Numbered from the stretch's first letter, positions 53,783 to 63,356 are shown. The stretch: 64,000 nucleotides of DNA from Arthrobacter sp. CJ23 (GCF_024741795.1 NZ_CP102950.1:4564025-4628024), one strand, 5' to 3'. Program-made: numbers and translations. The notes: generated by a model not told the origin, from the sequence alone.

Positions 53783-53836
53783 CCTCACCCAAGTCCGTCG
53801 TCCACGTCACCTCACCCAACTCCGTCGTCCACGTCG
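53783..53836. repeat. 27-base tandem duplication upstream of the IS110 remnant
   Basis: Copies at 53783-53809 and 53810-53836, starting CCTCACCCAA, differ at two positions. They lie in what would be the 5' non-coding end of the IS110 element. Confidence 0.75.
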
Positions 53837-53858
53837 TCAATCCCATCCACGCCCCATA

Positions 53859-53874
53859 TGTTTCACGTGAAACA
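53859..53874. other. parS site
   Basis: TGTTTCACGTGAAACA, a full 16-base palindrome. Confidence 0.93.
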
Positions 53875-54682
53875 GGCAGGTCCAGCTTCTACGTCCAGTC
53901 CAGGGCGCTTGCTTCCGCTAGCGGCCTCTACCGACCGCTTCTCGGTCCCGGCTTGCCCGCACAACCGAGTCCGATCCGGCCACTCCGGCGGAGTTGGCCA
54001 CGTGTATTTTCTGGACGCTGGCACACAGGCGCCAGACAGCCAGGCGCCGGCGCCTGGGCGTCAGGGACACGTTGACCCCGGCACCGGCAGGCCCAAGCCA
54101 CGCGCTCTCCTGGATCTCCGGACGCGCTGCTGATTTGAGACCAACCCAGTCAGCGTGGGCACAGAGAAGCGTGCAACGGCGCCAGCCCCTGGCCACCACG
54201 GAGGTGCCTTGTGAAAGGCTACCGAGTCGGCTGGATCCATCTGGTGGCGCTGACTGGTGAGCACAGGCGACCCGTACCGCCTCCCTCGACAGGGTCTGGA
54301 ATGTGGCGTGAGTGTTCGGTCCTCCACACCGCTTGATCCGATCGCAGGCAACAACTGATGTACTCCGATGCCCTTCGACAGCCAAGTAGCTGACACTGCG
54401 TTTCCTTGGTGCTGCTCCTTCGAACTTTCGAATTCCTTGCCCTCTACCCTCGCAGCCATGCCAGCCTAGGACGACTGGAGGCCGGGACGGGGACGGGACC
54501 GGGCCATGCAGTCACACTCCTTGCCAGCCGTGGACGATGGCCTCAAATCAACAGAGGCATTCCTGGACTTGCTGTGCACATACCAATCGTTCCGGCCAGC
54601 AGCCAAGGCCCGAACATTTTGGGGTACCTCCCGGATCCGGGGAGGCGATTGCTGGTCTCAACTTCGACGGGCAAGGCTCCGT

Positions 54683-54695
54683 CCCCCCCCCCCCC
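54683..54695. repeat. Run of 13 C
   Basis: A homopolymer of 13 cytosines in non-coding DNA. It could be real or a length error in sequencing. Confidence 0.7.
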
Positions 54696-55104
54696 GGAAG
54701 GGATCAACCCTGGACAAACACACGGACATGGCCCCTTGCCATTGTCCTTGCACCGTACAGGACTCGCTCTCGCTCTCGCGTTGAGTATCCGCCCAGTCCT
54801 CCCATGCTCTCCCAAACGCGAGCACGAACACTTGCAGGTCCACGTCCGGATCTACTCACGACGGAACTGCAGCTAGTGCCGGCAGCCGACATGGGCGGCT
54901 ACACCCTTCCATGGAGACCGGACACGCCGACAGTGCTTCAGATGGACCTAGTTCACGTGATGCTGAACCGGGCCTACGGTTGATGCCACCCAGTGAGTCG
55001 ATCCCGGATTCACAGCAAGGACGATGCATCGCCAGCTGTACGTCCAGCATGCTCTCTCAAATTGGCTTAGTAATGCACAGGACCCACTTGAGATATTCAC
55101 AATG

Positions 55105-55466
55105 TTATCCACAGGACTATCCACCGGGACCAAGATCGGGCCAGGGACCCTGGTTCGCAGCTTAGATCGCCGAAGCCCCACTCGACGCCAAGCGTTCGAT
55201 GGCAGCGGGACTACGACGGTTGATCTGAGTACGCATAGGAATCCCCTGAAATAGCTAGGGTTCCATGTCAAGCGACACCAGAATCTCCGAGTCAGCGGGG
55301 CGGCTGTCTTCGTTTCACGTGAAACACTCCTATGACCACCAGAGACCCACCAGGGGGCGGCGGCGAACCTGATGCAACGGGGGGCGTTAGTCACCCCACT
55401 TCTCCATAGAGTTTTCCCCAAAGTTATCCACAGGCATATCCACTGCCGTATTCTGCGTTACCCACA
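55105..55466. other. Cluster of DnaA boxes inside the parS region
   Basis: Two perfect boxes TTATCCACA (55105-55113 and 55424-55432) and a near match TTACCCACA (55458-55466), with further TATCCAC half-matches at 55118 and 55437. A parS site (55311) lies in the middle. The cluster is about 8.5 kb from the expected dnaA gene. It could be a DnaA-titrating or reactivating site, or part of the origin itself. Confidence 0.6.
55311..55326. other. parS site
   Basis: CGTTTCACGTGAAACA, perfect core, flanked by DnaA boxes on both sides. Confidence 0.92.
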
Positions 55467-55534
55467 GGTCCCGGTCGATACCAGGAGGCGCAAAGAAGAT
55501 GAGCAGTGCGCTTTGGGTCTTCATTACTCCCATC

Positions 55535-55550
55535 CGTTTCACGTGAAACA
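55535..55550. other. parS site
   Basis: CGTTTCACGTGAAACA, perfect core, 69 bases after the last DnaA box of the cluster. Confidence 0.92.
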
Positions 55551-56532
55551 TTGCCGCACCGCCGACTGACCTAGCCAGCGTGGAGCCAAGATTCGGACCG
55601 CGCTCATCCGAATCCGACCCGACGAGTGAATCTGCCGACCCGGCCCAACTCAAACCAGCCCTGGGATTCGATGGCCACGCTCTTGGCGACAGCGCAGGAC
55701 GTGCCTAATGTCCCGACAGTGGTGATGGCAGAACCCAGCAATGGACGATGTCACTGCCACCGCTGCCGACACGGCTGCCCTAGTCAAAGCCCTCCTAACT
55801 CCAAGGGCTCGCACTACGGCTGATAGCTCGGAGCCGCAAACTGTCGTCGGTGGACTGCCCGGGTGAGGGCACGGGCATGGGACCCAGAACGCCGCTGTGG
55901 CGCGATCCGTTCCAAACGGATTCTCCTTGCGGCCAAGTGGGGTGCCAGCTCACCTAGAGGCACCGAAGCTAGATGCTCCGACGGAGCCTCCGGCTGCCAT
56001 CCAGGCGCCTGATCGAGCGGGGCTGGCACAAGGATCGAGCGCCCTATCGGCAGCGGGTGACTGTCGACGGTGACTGCTCTGTGGACGCCAGCAGCTCCGG
56101 CGCCGGCCAGGGGTCGACACGTCAGGGGGGACCGAGTAGGACGCAGCCTCCGGAACTCTCCTTCAGGAGCTCTTCCACGGGTGAGACTCAGCCATTATCG
56201 GAAGCTTCAACACTTCAAGCATTGGAGTCAGAGGTATCGAGTTGGTCAAGCCATGAGTTTACTCGCCAGAAGCCAGGGCCTCAGGGGGCCTGGGGACAGC
56301 ACAGTTGTATGGTCCGAGGGGCCTGCGCGAACCCCGCGGCGGATACCTCCCGTCCAGCAGAGCGCACACGACGGACGCCGATGGTTCCGTCGGCCCCAAT
56401 GAAACGTTCAGCCCTCCAACGTAGTGGGATGGTTCATGCGTTCCCTCCGTGGCCTTCCATCCTTGGGGCGGCGAGGGCTGGACATGGCATCCGTGGATAG
56501 GGACGGAGAAGGCATGCGGAATAGCTCATGCC

Positions 56533-56548
56533 TGTTTCACGTGAAACA
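56533..56548. other. parS site
   Basis: TGTTTCACGTGAAACA, a full 16-base palindrome. Confidence 0.93.
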
Positions 56549-56793
56549 GAACGCGCAGTGGCCCGCTGGAAGGCAGGGGATCCAGCTTGCTTGCACCAGG
56601 CCGGAGCGTCCGAGGAATCTCCTCGGGAGGCCACCAAGGCGTATGCCAATTCTCTTGCCTGCCCCATACCCGCGCCACGGCGGTGACAGTGTCAGGGCCG
56701 TACTGGTGCCAGCGGCACGCCTGTATCGGGTCCGGACTGTACTGGCCGTGCCAGAGGAACGGCCCTTGGGGCACACTGCCTAGCTCAGTGCTA

Positions 56794-56809
56794 TGTTTCA
56801 CGTGAAACA
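56794..56809. other. parS site
   Basis: TGTTTCACGTGAAACA, a full 16-base palindrome, 261 bases from the previous site. Confidence 0.93.
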
Positions 56810-57270
56810 CGGCTGCCGGTGAATCGACATGCCAAGACGCAGCGCTGGACGGCACGGAAACCCACGGAAGCTCAGTGTCGACGTGGACCGAAACTCACAG
56901 TGGGATGTGCGCTCTTTGAGGTGTGCCATGCGGATATCAACACTGCCCGCCGTGACCTTCCCTGTCGCATGGATCCAGCAGCGCTGACGAACACGCGCAG
57001 GAGCAACAAATTCCCGGAGCCCCATGGCCAGTGAGTCAAAGGGGCGGCTTCGTCCCAGGTGCAGGGCCCCCTACGGGCGCAGAGGAGCCCCGGACTCCGG
57101 ACAGGTGCTACCGAACACCAAACAAGGAGAGCATGTGCGCGACCATTGGCCTGCACTGGGAACAACGTTCGGCCCAGGAGGCTCTCTTTGGGGCAGCTTC
57201 GGCCTACCCAGGAATTCAAGTCCCGGGGAACCCGAGGACTCCAACGACCATGAGTACGGGAGAAGGACCA

Positions 57271-57286
57271 TGTTCCACGTGAAACA
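57271..57286. other. parS site
   Basis: TGTTCCACGTGAAACA, the same variant as at 51359. Confidence 0.9.
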
Positions 57287-57687
57287 AGGGCATCCGTAGT
57301 GCGGCCGCGGTCGGATTCTGAATCTGGACGTGCCATAGGCGGCTTGTAACTGGGCCCTGCGGCACACGGCAATCATCCCTCGGCAGCCCTATCAGGAATC
57401 CATCCACTGCCGATTCCGTCCGCCCATCCTTGCTTGCTCTGGCTCCACGCATACTCACGGGATGCCAGAGCCAGGGGAAAGGGGGAAGTACTCTCCGGAC
57501 GGAGGAGTGGTCGCAACTGCGCAGCGAGGTAGGCGCAGTGCCGCTGATCCCCGGCCTGGCAAAAGGGCTTCTGCTGCCAAAAACTGGCGAGGCCGCCACG
57601 TCCAGGCAAGGTGCCAACCGCATGTGATCTTGCAGAGTCCACGCAACTTCCGGACCAACGCAATCCTTCTGCGCCGGGACAAGGTGC

Positions 57688-57703
57688 CGTTTCACGTGAA
57701 ACA
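57688..57703. other. parS site
   Basis: CGTTTCACGTGAAACA, perfect core, about 180 bases before the parB terminator. Confidence 0.92.
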
Positions 57704-57883
57704 TCCGCCTCGTGGGAGACGGATGTGCCCGCAAATAGAAGAGCCAAGCCACTAGCGCAGCGTGCACGGCCAAGGCCCGATATGAAGGAATCGCCAGTCC
57801 TGCCCAATCAGCAAGCGGCAAAAGCAGCAAGCGTCAACACAGGAGCGGCCAACACGGGACCACCCAGACGGGATCACCCAAAC

Positions 57884-57921
57884 AAAAAGATGGGGCCTGC
57901 CTCAAGGAAGCAAACCCCATC
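57884..57921 (-). terminator. Terminator of the parAB operon
   Basis: On the minus strand GATGGGG and CCCCATC pair around a partly self-complementary 19-base interior and are followed by TTTTTGTTTG. It lies 18 bases after the parB stop. Confidence 0.75.
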
Positions 57922-57938
57922 CAGTGGAAAATCGATCG

Positions 57939-59153
57939 TTAGCCCTCGGCCCCGGGACTCAGAACATCCATGATCCGGTTGAGATCCTCAACGCTGGCGA
58001 ATTCGATGCTGACCCGCCCCTTCCGGGCACCGAGCGTGATCTTCACACTGGTGTCCAGACGGTCGGACAGGGACGAGGCCAGGTAGTCCAGGCGTTCGTG
58101 GCGGGCGTTGGGGCGCGGGATGCTGTTCTTGGCCGGAGCCACAGGATCCTGGTAAAGAGTGACGGCTTCCTCGGTGGCCCTGACGGACATGCCTTCAGCA
58201 ACGATCTTCTGGGCAAGCCGCTCCATGGCCGCAGCGTCTGGCAATGCCAGCAGGGCACGCGCATGCCCCGCGGACAGCACGTTCGCGGCAACCCGGCGCT
58301 GAACCAGCGGGGGGAGCTTCAGCAGGCGAAGCGTGTTGGTGACCTGGGGCCGGGAGCGGCCGATCCTGTCGGCCAGCTGCTCGTGCGTGGTGCCGAAGTC
58401 CTCCAGAAGCTGCTGGTACGCGGCAGCTTCTTCCAAGGGGTTCAGCTGGCTGCGGTGAAGGTTCTCAAGGAGGGCGTCGCGCAGGAGGTCGTCATCCGTG
58501 GTGTCACGGACAATTGCCGGGATGGTGTCGAGCCCAGCGGCCTGAACTGCACGCCACCGGCGTTCACCCATGACCAATTCATATGGTTCTCCACCCTTTT
58601 CGGTTGAAGTACGCACCACAATTGGCTGGAGGACGCCGATTTCCTTGACCGAGTGCACAAGCTCAGCCATGTCGTCTTCATCGAAGACGCTACGGGGCTG
58701 CTTGCGGTTCGGGTGGATGTCGGTGACCGCGATTTCAGCGAACCGGGCGCCAGGTACTTCAACCAGCTCAACCTGGGGTACCGAAACAGCTTCCGGCGCC
58801 TCTACGTCAACCTTGCCGGCAGCGGAGCCAGCGGCAGCCGCCTTCGCGGCCGGCACCTTCACAGCACCAGCCCTTGCCGGGGCCTTCGCCGCAGCGCTCT
58901 TGCCTGCCACGGTCTTCGCAGGCGCTTTCGCAGGGGTCTTGCCGTTTCCCGATTCCGCAACAGCAGGCTCCACTACGGCTGGGGACTCAACCTCAACAGA
59001 TTCAGCAGGTGCTGCCGGAGTCTTGCGGGCTTCCGGGAAGAACAGGTCCACTGGGCGGCTGGACACTGCGCTGGCGCCAACTGCTCCGGTCGCGGGGGAA
59101 CTCGGAATGAGAGCCCCAAGACCCCTGCCCAGGCCTCGTCGCTTTTCGCTCAT
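57939..59153 (-). CDS. parB: Chromosome-partitioning protein ParB
   Basis: A 404-residue CTP-dependent clamp that loads on parS and segregates the origin. The N-terminal ParA-contact peptide is [14 protein letters not shown]. The CTPase/N domain starts near residue 140 ([20 protein letters not shown] at 196-201, [14 protein letters not shown]). The parS-binding helix-turn-helix is around 255-278 ([22 protein letters not shown]). The C-terminal dimer domain ends the protein. Between 40 and 135 lies an unusual Ala/Pro/Lys-rich insert with KAPAK/AAKAP repeats, like histone H1 tails. This lengthens the protein beyond the usual 280-340. Start at 59153. Downstream of parA, next to eleven intact parS sites. 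Confidence 0.95.
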   Translation of the reverse strand: MSEKRRGLGRGLGALIPSSPATGAVGASAVSSRPVDLFFPEARKTPAAPAESVEVESPAVVEPAVAESGNGKTPAKAPAKTVAGKSAAAKAPARAGAVKVPAAKAAAAGSAAGKVDVEAPEAVSVPQVELVEVPGARFAEIAVTDIHPNRKQPRSVFDEDDMAELVHSVKEIGVLQPIVVRTSTEKGGEPYELVMGERRWRAVQAAGLDTIPAIVRDTTDDDLLRDALLENLHRSQLNPLEEAAAYQQLLEDFGTTHEQLADRIGRSRPQVTNTLRLLKLPPLVQRRVAANVLSAGHARALLALPDAAAMERLAQKIVAEGMSVRATEEAVTLYQDPVAPAKNSIPRPNARHERLDYLASSLSDRLDTSVKITLGARKGRVSIEFASVEDLNRIMDVLSPGAEG

Positions 59154-59220
59154 TGATACATCCCTCCGATGGAATAGCCGGGCACGGACCGGCCAAGGCT
59201 GTTGCAGTGTTTCAAAGATT

Positions 59221-60270
59221 CTAGCGTTCAGCGATTTCCGCGGCGGCTTCCATGTAGGACAGGGCCCCACTGGACGACGGGTCGTAGGTCATGACTGTCT
59301 GCTGGTAACTGGGGGCTTCGGAGATCCGCACGGAGCGGGGTACAACAGCGCCCAGGACCTGCTCGGGGAAATGGAGACGCACTTCCGAGGCCACCTGGGC
59401 AGCCAGGTTGGTGCGGCCGTCGTACATTGTCAGAAGAATCGTGGAGACCACCAGATCGGCGTTCAGGTGCTTCTGGATCATCTCGATGTTCTTCAGCAGC
59501 TGGCTGAGGCCCTCCAGGGCGTAGTACTCGCACTGGATGGGGATCAGCACTTCGCTGGCTGCGCAGAAGGCGTTGACCGTCAACAGGCCAAGGCTGGGAG
59601 GGCAGTCGATGAAGATGAAGTCGAGGCGGGCCTCGCCGGCCTTCTCGCGTTCCTTGGCGTAGACGTCAATTGCACGGCGGAGGCGCTGCTCACGGGCGAC
59701 CAGGGAGACCAGCTCAATCTCGGCACCGGCCAGATGGATTGTCGCAGGGGCGCAGATGAGGTTCGGGATATCCGGGCACGGCGCTACAACGTCCTTCAGC
59801 GGCAGGTCGTTGATGAGGACGTCGTAGATGCTGTCGACGTCGGCGTGGTGCTCGATGCCCAGAGCCGTGGACGCGTTGCCTTGAGGGTCGATGTCGATGA
59901 CCATCACATTGAGGCCGGCGGATGCCAGGGCCGCAGCGATGTTCACCGTGGTGGTCGTCTTGCCGACGCCGCCCTTCTGGTTCGAGACCGTGAAGATGCG
60001 GGTCCGCTCGGGCTTGGGGAGCTCCCGGCCCACCAGCCGTTCGCGGCGGCGGGTCTCGTTGGCGAGCTGCCGAGCGATGGGGCTGGAGTCGTCGATCGAG
60101 TCCATGACGTCGTCGGGAATCAAGGTTTCACGTGAAACAGCCAGGTTTGCAACCGAATTCGGGCGCAGGATGGCAGACTGCAGGGACGCCGAGGGCACCG
60201 CCATTGCCCGCGCGGACCCCAAAGACATAAACGGCGGGATCCGCTGCGTGGAGGTTTCACTACTGCCCAC
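59221..60270 (-). CDS. parA: Chromosome-partitioning ATPase ParA (Soj)
   Basis: A 349-residue Walker-type ATPase that binds nucleoid DNA as an ATP dimer and moves ParB-parS complexes. The deviant Walker A motif is KGGVGKTTT (99-107), with [12 protein letters not shown] and [15 protein letters not shown]. An 85-residue N-terminal extension contains AVSRETL (44-50), encoded by a perfect parS site. The start is GTG at 60270; an ATG at 60228 is an alternative. It lies 67 bases upstream of parB and 87 bases downstream of rsmG. Confidence 0.95.
   Translation of the reverse strand: MGSSETSTQRIPPFMSLGSARAMAVPSASLQSAILRPNSVANLAVSRETLIPDDVMDSIDDSSPIARQLANETRRRERLVGRELPKPERTRIFTVSNQKGGVGKTTTTVNIAAALASAGLNVMVIDIDPQGNASTALGIEHHADVDSIYDVLINDLPLKDVVAPCPDIPNLICAPATIHLAGAEIELVSLVAREQRLRRAIDVYAKEREKAGEARLDFIFIDCPPSLGLLTVNAFCAASEVLIPIQCEYYALEGLSQLLKNIEMIQKHLNADLVVSTILLTMYDGRTNLAAQVASEVRLHFPEQVLGAVVPRSVRISEAPSYQQTVMTYDPSSSGALSYMEAAAEIAER
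60124..60139. other. parS site within the parA coding sequence
   Basis: GGTTTCACGTGAAACA on the + strand, with the 14-base core intact. On the minus strand it encodes Ala-Val-Ser-Arg-Glu-Thr of ParA. It is the parS site nearest the origin in this window. Confidence 0.93.
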
Positions 60271-60357
60271 TGGTCACACTCTCACTCTCATTCGGCTCTT
60301 GCTGCCGTGCACTAGCCTAACCGCTTACCCGCGGACACGCGGGAAACCGAGCTGGAT

Positions 60358-61008
60358 CTAGGCACGCTTTCCGGGCTTGTTGACGATGATCCTCACCACT
60401 GTGGTGGGTTCCTCCAAAAGCTCCTGTCCACAAACCACAACCGAGGTTTCCACCCCGCCCAGTTTGCGGATGGTCTTGGCCGCCTTCTCGATTTCCTCTG
60501 CCGCGCTGCGGCCCTTGATGGCCACAACTTCGCCCTTGCCGCCGAGCAGCGGAATCGTCAGCCCGGCCAGGTTGGTCAGGGCCGACACGGCCCGCGCCGT
60601 GACAACATCCGCCTCGACCATGCCGACGGCCAGCTCAGCGCGGGTGCGCATGATGGTGACGTTGTCCAGGCCGAGGTCGTCCACCACTTCCTGGAGCCAG
60701 ATGACCCGGCGCTCGAGCGGCTCGATGAGAGTGAGTTCCAGGTCGGGGCGGGCAATCGCCAGGCAGAGGCCCGGCAGGCCGGCGCCGGATCCGACGTCGG
60801 CCACGCGGCTGCCCTCGGCGATCGCCGACTCGATGACTGCGCAGTTGAGCACATGCCGGCTCCACAGCCGTGGAACCTCGCGGGGGCCGATAAGCCCGCG
60901 CTCGGTTCCGGACGTGGCCAGGTGTTCTACATACCGCTGGGCCAGGCCCAGGCGGTCCCCAAAGATCTTTTCTGCTGCCTGCAGCTCAGCTGCGGTGATT
61001 TCAACCAT
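60358..61008 (-). CDS. rsmG: 16S rRNA (guanine527-N7)-methyltransferase RsmG
   Basis: A 216-residue SAM-dependent methyltransferase (GidB) that modifies G527 of 16S rRNA; loss of it gives low-level streptomycin resistance in other bacteria. It has LWSRHVLNC near the N-terminus, the SAM-binding motif VADVGSGAGLPGLCLAIARP and LIEPLERRVIWLQEVV. Its place between jag and parA is the normal one in Actinobacteria. It starts six bases after the jag stop. Confidence 0.95.
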   Translation of the reverse strand: MVEITAAELQAAEKIFGDRLGLAQRYVEHLATSGTERGLIGPREVPRLWSRHVLNCAVIESAIAEGSRVADVGSGAGLPGLCLAIARPDLELTLIEPLERRVIWLQEVVDDLGLDNVTIMRTRAELAVGMVEADVVTARAVSALTNLAGLTIPLLGGKGEVVAIKGRSAAEEIEKAAKTIRKLGGVETSVVVCGQELLEEPTTVVRIIVNKPGKRA

Positions 61009-61014
61009 GATCCG

Positions 61015-61572
61015 TTAGTCGGCCGAAACCACGATGTGGCGGCCGGCGCCTTCGCCTTCGGACTCGGAGACGAATCCGAGGTCGGCGACGGCGTCGTGAA
61101 CGATCTTGCGCTCGTAGGCGCTCATCGGTTCGAGGGCAACGGCGGCGCCGCTTTCCTTGACCTTGGCGACGGCGTCCTCGGCGATCTGCTGCAGCACACC
61201 TGCGCGTTCCTTGCGGTAGCCGTTGATGTCCAGCACCAGGCGTGAGCGGTTCTCGGTGGCCGAGAGAACGGACAGGCGGGCCAGCTCCTGGAGGGCTTCC
61301 AGAACTTCGCCGTCGCGTCCTACCAAGCTGTCCAGGGCAGCGGACTCTTCGTCGGTGCCGATGGAGATGTAGGTGCGGCCGTTGCGGACCTCAATGTCGA
61401 TGTCGCCGTCGATGTCGGCGATGTCCAGCAGTTCCTCGAGGTAGTCCGCGGCGATGTCGCCTTCCTCTTCCAGGCGGCTGGCGCCCTTGGAGGTTCCGGT
61501 GGTCTCTTCCTCGGTGCCTTCTTGGTCTTCGATGACCTCGGCCGATACTTCTTCGGTGCTCTCAGCAGACAT
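61015..61572 (-). CDS. jag: Jag/KhpB RNA-binding protein
   Basis: A 185-residue protein with an acidic N-terminus (about 1-40), a KH-type domain (about 45-110, with RDGEVLEALQELARL) and a C-terminal R3H domain (YRKERAGVLQQIAEDAV then MSAYERKIVHDAV). KhpB proteins bind small RNAs and affect cell division and envelope growth. The N-terminal Jag_N module is missing. It starts on the last base of the yidC stop (TAATG), so it is translationally coupled. Confidence 0.9.
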   Translation of the reverse strand: MSAESTEEVSAEVIEDQEGTEEETTGTSKGASRLEEEGDIAADYLEELLDIADIDGDIDIEVRNGRTYISIGTDEESAALDSLVGRDGEVLEALQELARLSVLSATENRSRLVLDINGYRKERAGVLQQIAEDAVAKVKESGAAVALEPMSAYERKIVHDAVADLGFVSESEGEGAGRHIVVSAD

Positions 61573-62543
61573 TACTTCTTCTTCCTGTTCTTGCGTTGGG
61601 GCTGGGTGCGCTGAACCTTGGTTTCAGCCACGACGGCCGTGGCGGCCTCGTCGTCGGCCTTCTTGGCGCCCAGAAGCGGAATGGCCGGCAGGCCCTTGGC
61701 GGCACGGCGGTCTGCCAGTGCCTTGGCGGCGGGGGAGCCGGGGGTCGGCATGCGCCGGATGACGAAGAACTGCTGTCCCATGGTCCACAGGTTGGTGGTG
61801 GTCCAGTAGATGAGGACACCGATGGGGAAGTTGATGCCACCGATGCCGAACACGAGCGGCAGGATGTAGAGCATCATCTTCTGCTGGCGCATGAAGGGGC
61901 TGGCCATGGCCTCTTCGGACATGTTCTTGGCCATGATCTGCTTCTGCGTGATGAACTGCGAGGCAGTCATGGCGAGGATCATGACGATCGAGAGGATCCA
62001 GACGGCGGTTACGTTGCCGCCTTCGGGCGTGCCGTGAAGCAGGGTTGCGGAGAGCGGGGCGCCGAAGATGCTCGACTCGTCGAACTGGACTACCTGGTCG
62101 TGGCTCATCGCCCCGATGCCGATGCCCTTGTCACGCGCGGCGGTGACGCCGGACAGCACCTGGAACAGGGCGAAGAAGAACGGCATCTGGATCAGCATGG
62201 GCAGGCACGCGGAGAACGGGTTGGTGCCGTGCTTCTTGTACAGCGCCATCTGTTCCTGCGCCATGGCCTGGCGGGACAGCTGGTCGGTCTTGCCCTTGTA
62301 CTTCTCCTGAAGCTTCTTCAGGTCAGGCTGCAGCAGCTGCATGCCGCGCTGGGCCTTGATCTGCTTGACGAACACCGGGATCAGGGCGGCACGGATCACC
62401 AGCACCAGCCCGATGATGGACAGAGTCCAGGTCCAGCCGTTGGCTGCAGGCAGACCGATGAAGCTCAGACCGTCATGGAAGCCAACCATGATGATTGACA
62501 CCAGCCACTTGAACGGAAACATGATTGTTTCAAAGAAGTCCAT
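61572..62543 (-). CDS. yidC: Membrane protein insertase YidC
   Basis: A 323-residue Oxa1/YidC insertase with five hydrophobic segments. The cytoplasmic hairpin has QIKAQRGMQLLQPDLKKLQEKYKGK, and the core helices ACLPMLIQMPFFFALFQVL and GVLIYWTTTNLWTMGQQF are family hallmarks. It inserts membrane proteins alone or with Sec. The C-terminus is basic (RKNRKKK), as in ribosome-contacting homologues. It overlaps jag by one base and follows yidD after 17 bases. Confidence 0.95.
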   Translation of the reverse strand: MDFFETIMFPFKWLVSIIMVGFHDGLSFIGLPAANGWTWTLSIIGLVLVIRAALIPVFVKQIKAQRGMQLLQPDLKKLQEKYKGKTDQLSRQAMAQEQMALYKKHGTNPFSACLPMLIQMPFFFALFQVLSGVTAARDKGIGIGAMSHDQVVQFDESSIFGAPLSATLLHGTPEGGNVTAVWILSIVMILAMTASQFITQKQIMAKNMSEEAMASPFMRQQKMMLYILPLVFGIGGINFPIGVLIYWTTTNLWTMGQQFFVIRRMPTPGSPAAKALADRRAAKGLPAIPLLGAKKADDEAATAVVAETKVQRTQPQRKNRKKK

Positions 62544-62560
62544 ACGATATCCCTATTTCG

Positions 62561-62953
62561 TCAGGCCGCTGAGCGGCCTTCTTCATCAGTCTGAGCAGCC
62601 AGGAACAGGTCCGGATTGTTCAGTACAACAATTGTGGGGGTCTTGCCCTCGGGCCAGTGGCGGTGTCCGGCGGGGACGTGGTCCACGCCGCCGGAGTTCC
62701 AAGGGTGGCATTTGGCGAGCCTCTTGGCTGCGAGCCAGCTTCCCTTCACGGCGCCGTGCACCGTCACTGCTTCAAGGGCGTAGGCCGAGCAGGAGGGAAA
62801 GAAACGGCAGACCTGGCCGTACAGGGGCGAAACGACCTTGCGGTACGTCTTCAGCAGAAGAATGAGGATGTTGCGCGGAAGGTCCCAGAGGAAGCCGCCG
62901 ATGATTTTGGGCATGCCAACGGAAGGAACGACGGCGGTGCTTACGTCATGCAC
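62561..62953 (-). CDS. yidD: Membrane protein insertion efficiency factor YidD
   Basis: A 130-residue small membrane-associated protein with the conserved core YRKVVSPLYGQVCRFFPSCS followed by YALEAVTVHGAVKGSWLAAKRL and CHPWNSGG. It helps YidC-dependent insertion. A GTG start at 62953 overlaps the rnpA stop; the ATG at 62914 (MPKIIGGF) is an equally possible start and matches the family length better. Confidence 0.9.
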   Translation of the reverse strand: MHDVSTAVVPSVGMPKIIGGFLWDLPRNILILLLKTYRKVVSPLYGQVCRFFPSCSAYALEAVTVHGAVKGSWLAAKRLAKCHPWNSGGVDHVPAGHRHWPEGKTPTIVVLNNPDLFLAAQTDEEGRSAA

Positions 62954-63356
62954 GCGGTGTCCCTTCCGTAGTGGTGCCGTGGTTGTCCGGCGCAGTGCTG
63001 CGCGGAACGGATCCGTGCAAACGCTTCGTCGTCACTGCCAGGGCGGCGTTGTAGTCAGAGAGCAGCTGCTCCCAACTTGCAGTTGCAGCGGCAGGCAGAG
63101 CCCGGACCACGACCGCAAGGCCGGTTCCATGCTCGTGCAATGACATTGCACCTGCTTCCCTCAGTCTCCTCTTAACGAGGTTCCTGGTCACAGCGTTCCC
63201 GACGGCTTTGGAGACAATGAAGCCGATTCGACTCGGCTCCGCGGCACCGATAGGTGCCGTATATAACACTAAGTTCCGGCGTCCATTGCGGACGCCGGAA
63301 CGTACAGTTGTTGAAAAGTCGGTAGACGTCCGCAGACGGTTAGAGGTGGCTAGCAC
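62946..63356 (-). CDS. rnpA: Ribonuclease P protein component
   Basis: A 136-residue basic protein that assists RNase P RNA in tRNA 5' maturation. It has the N-terminal LRTSTDFSTTVRSG, the signature RNR-type segment SKAVGNAVTRNLVKRRLRE and the C-terminal WEQLLSDY. The start is GTG at 63356. The last 25 residues are Ser/Thr/Pro-rich. It follows rpmH by 41 bases, the universal arrangement next to dnaA. Confidence 0.94.
   Translation of the reverse strand: MLATSNRLRTSTDFSTTVRSGVRNGRRNLVLYTAPIGAAEPSRIGFIVSKAVGNAVTRNLVKRRLREAGAMSLHEHGTGLAVVVRALPAAATASWEQLLSDYNAALAVTTKRLHGSVPRSTAPDNHGTTTEGTPRA

Larger units (their letters stand above)
50221..57883. other. Gene-poor, parS-rich region (putative extended centromere)
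   Basis: About 7.7 kb between the trxBA and parB terminators. The open frames here are short, overlap on all strands, lack ribosome binding sites and match no family I know, except a broken IS110 transposase. Many begin with FHVKQ/FHVKH simply because a parS site translates that way. The base composition is less GC-rich than in the flanking genes. It holds eleven intact and one degenerate parS sites, two perfect DnaA boxes with relatives, short tandem repeats and a 13-base C run. In mycobacteria the corresponding interval carries cwlM and other genes, which are absent here. Confidence 0.75.

Noticed and set aside
54683..54695. C13 run as a phase-variation switch
   Set aside because: No credible reading frame crosses it; sequencing slippage is as likely.
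54950..54965. Possible extra parS at the CACGTG near 54954
   Set aside because: Only the ten-base core GTTCACGTGA is partly kept and the outer arms do not match, so it is not counted.
50262..57973. Many 60-180-residue open frames on both strands between trxA and parB, several starting with FHVKQ or FHVKH
   Set aside because: They overlap each other in all frames, lack ribosome binding sites and recognisable domains, and the shared FHVK pattern is only a translation of the parS palindrome.
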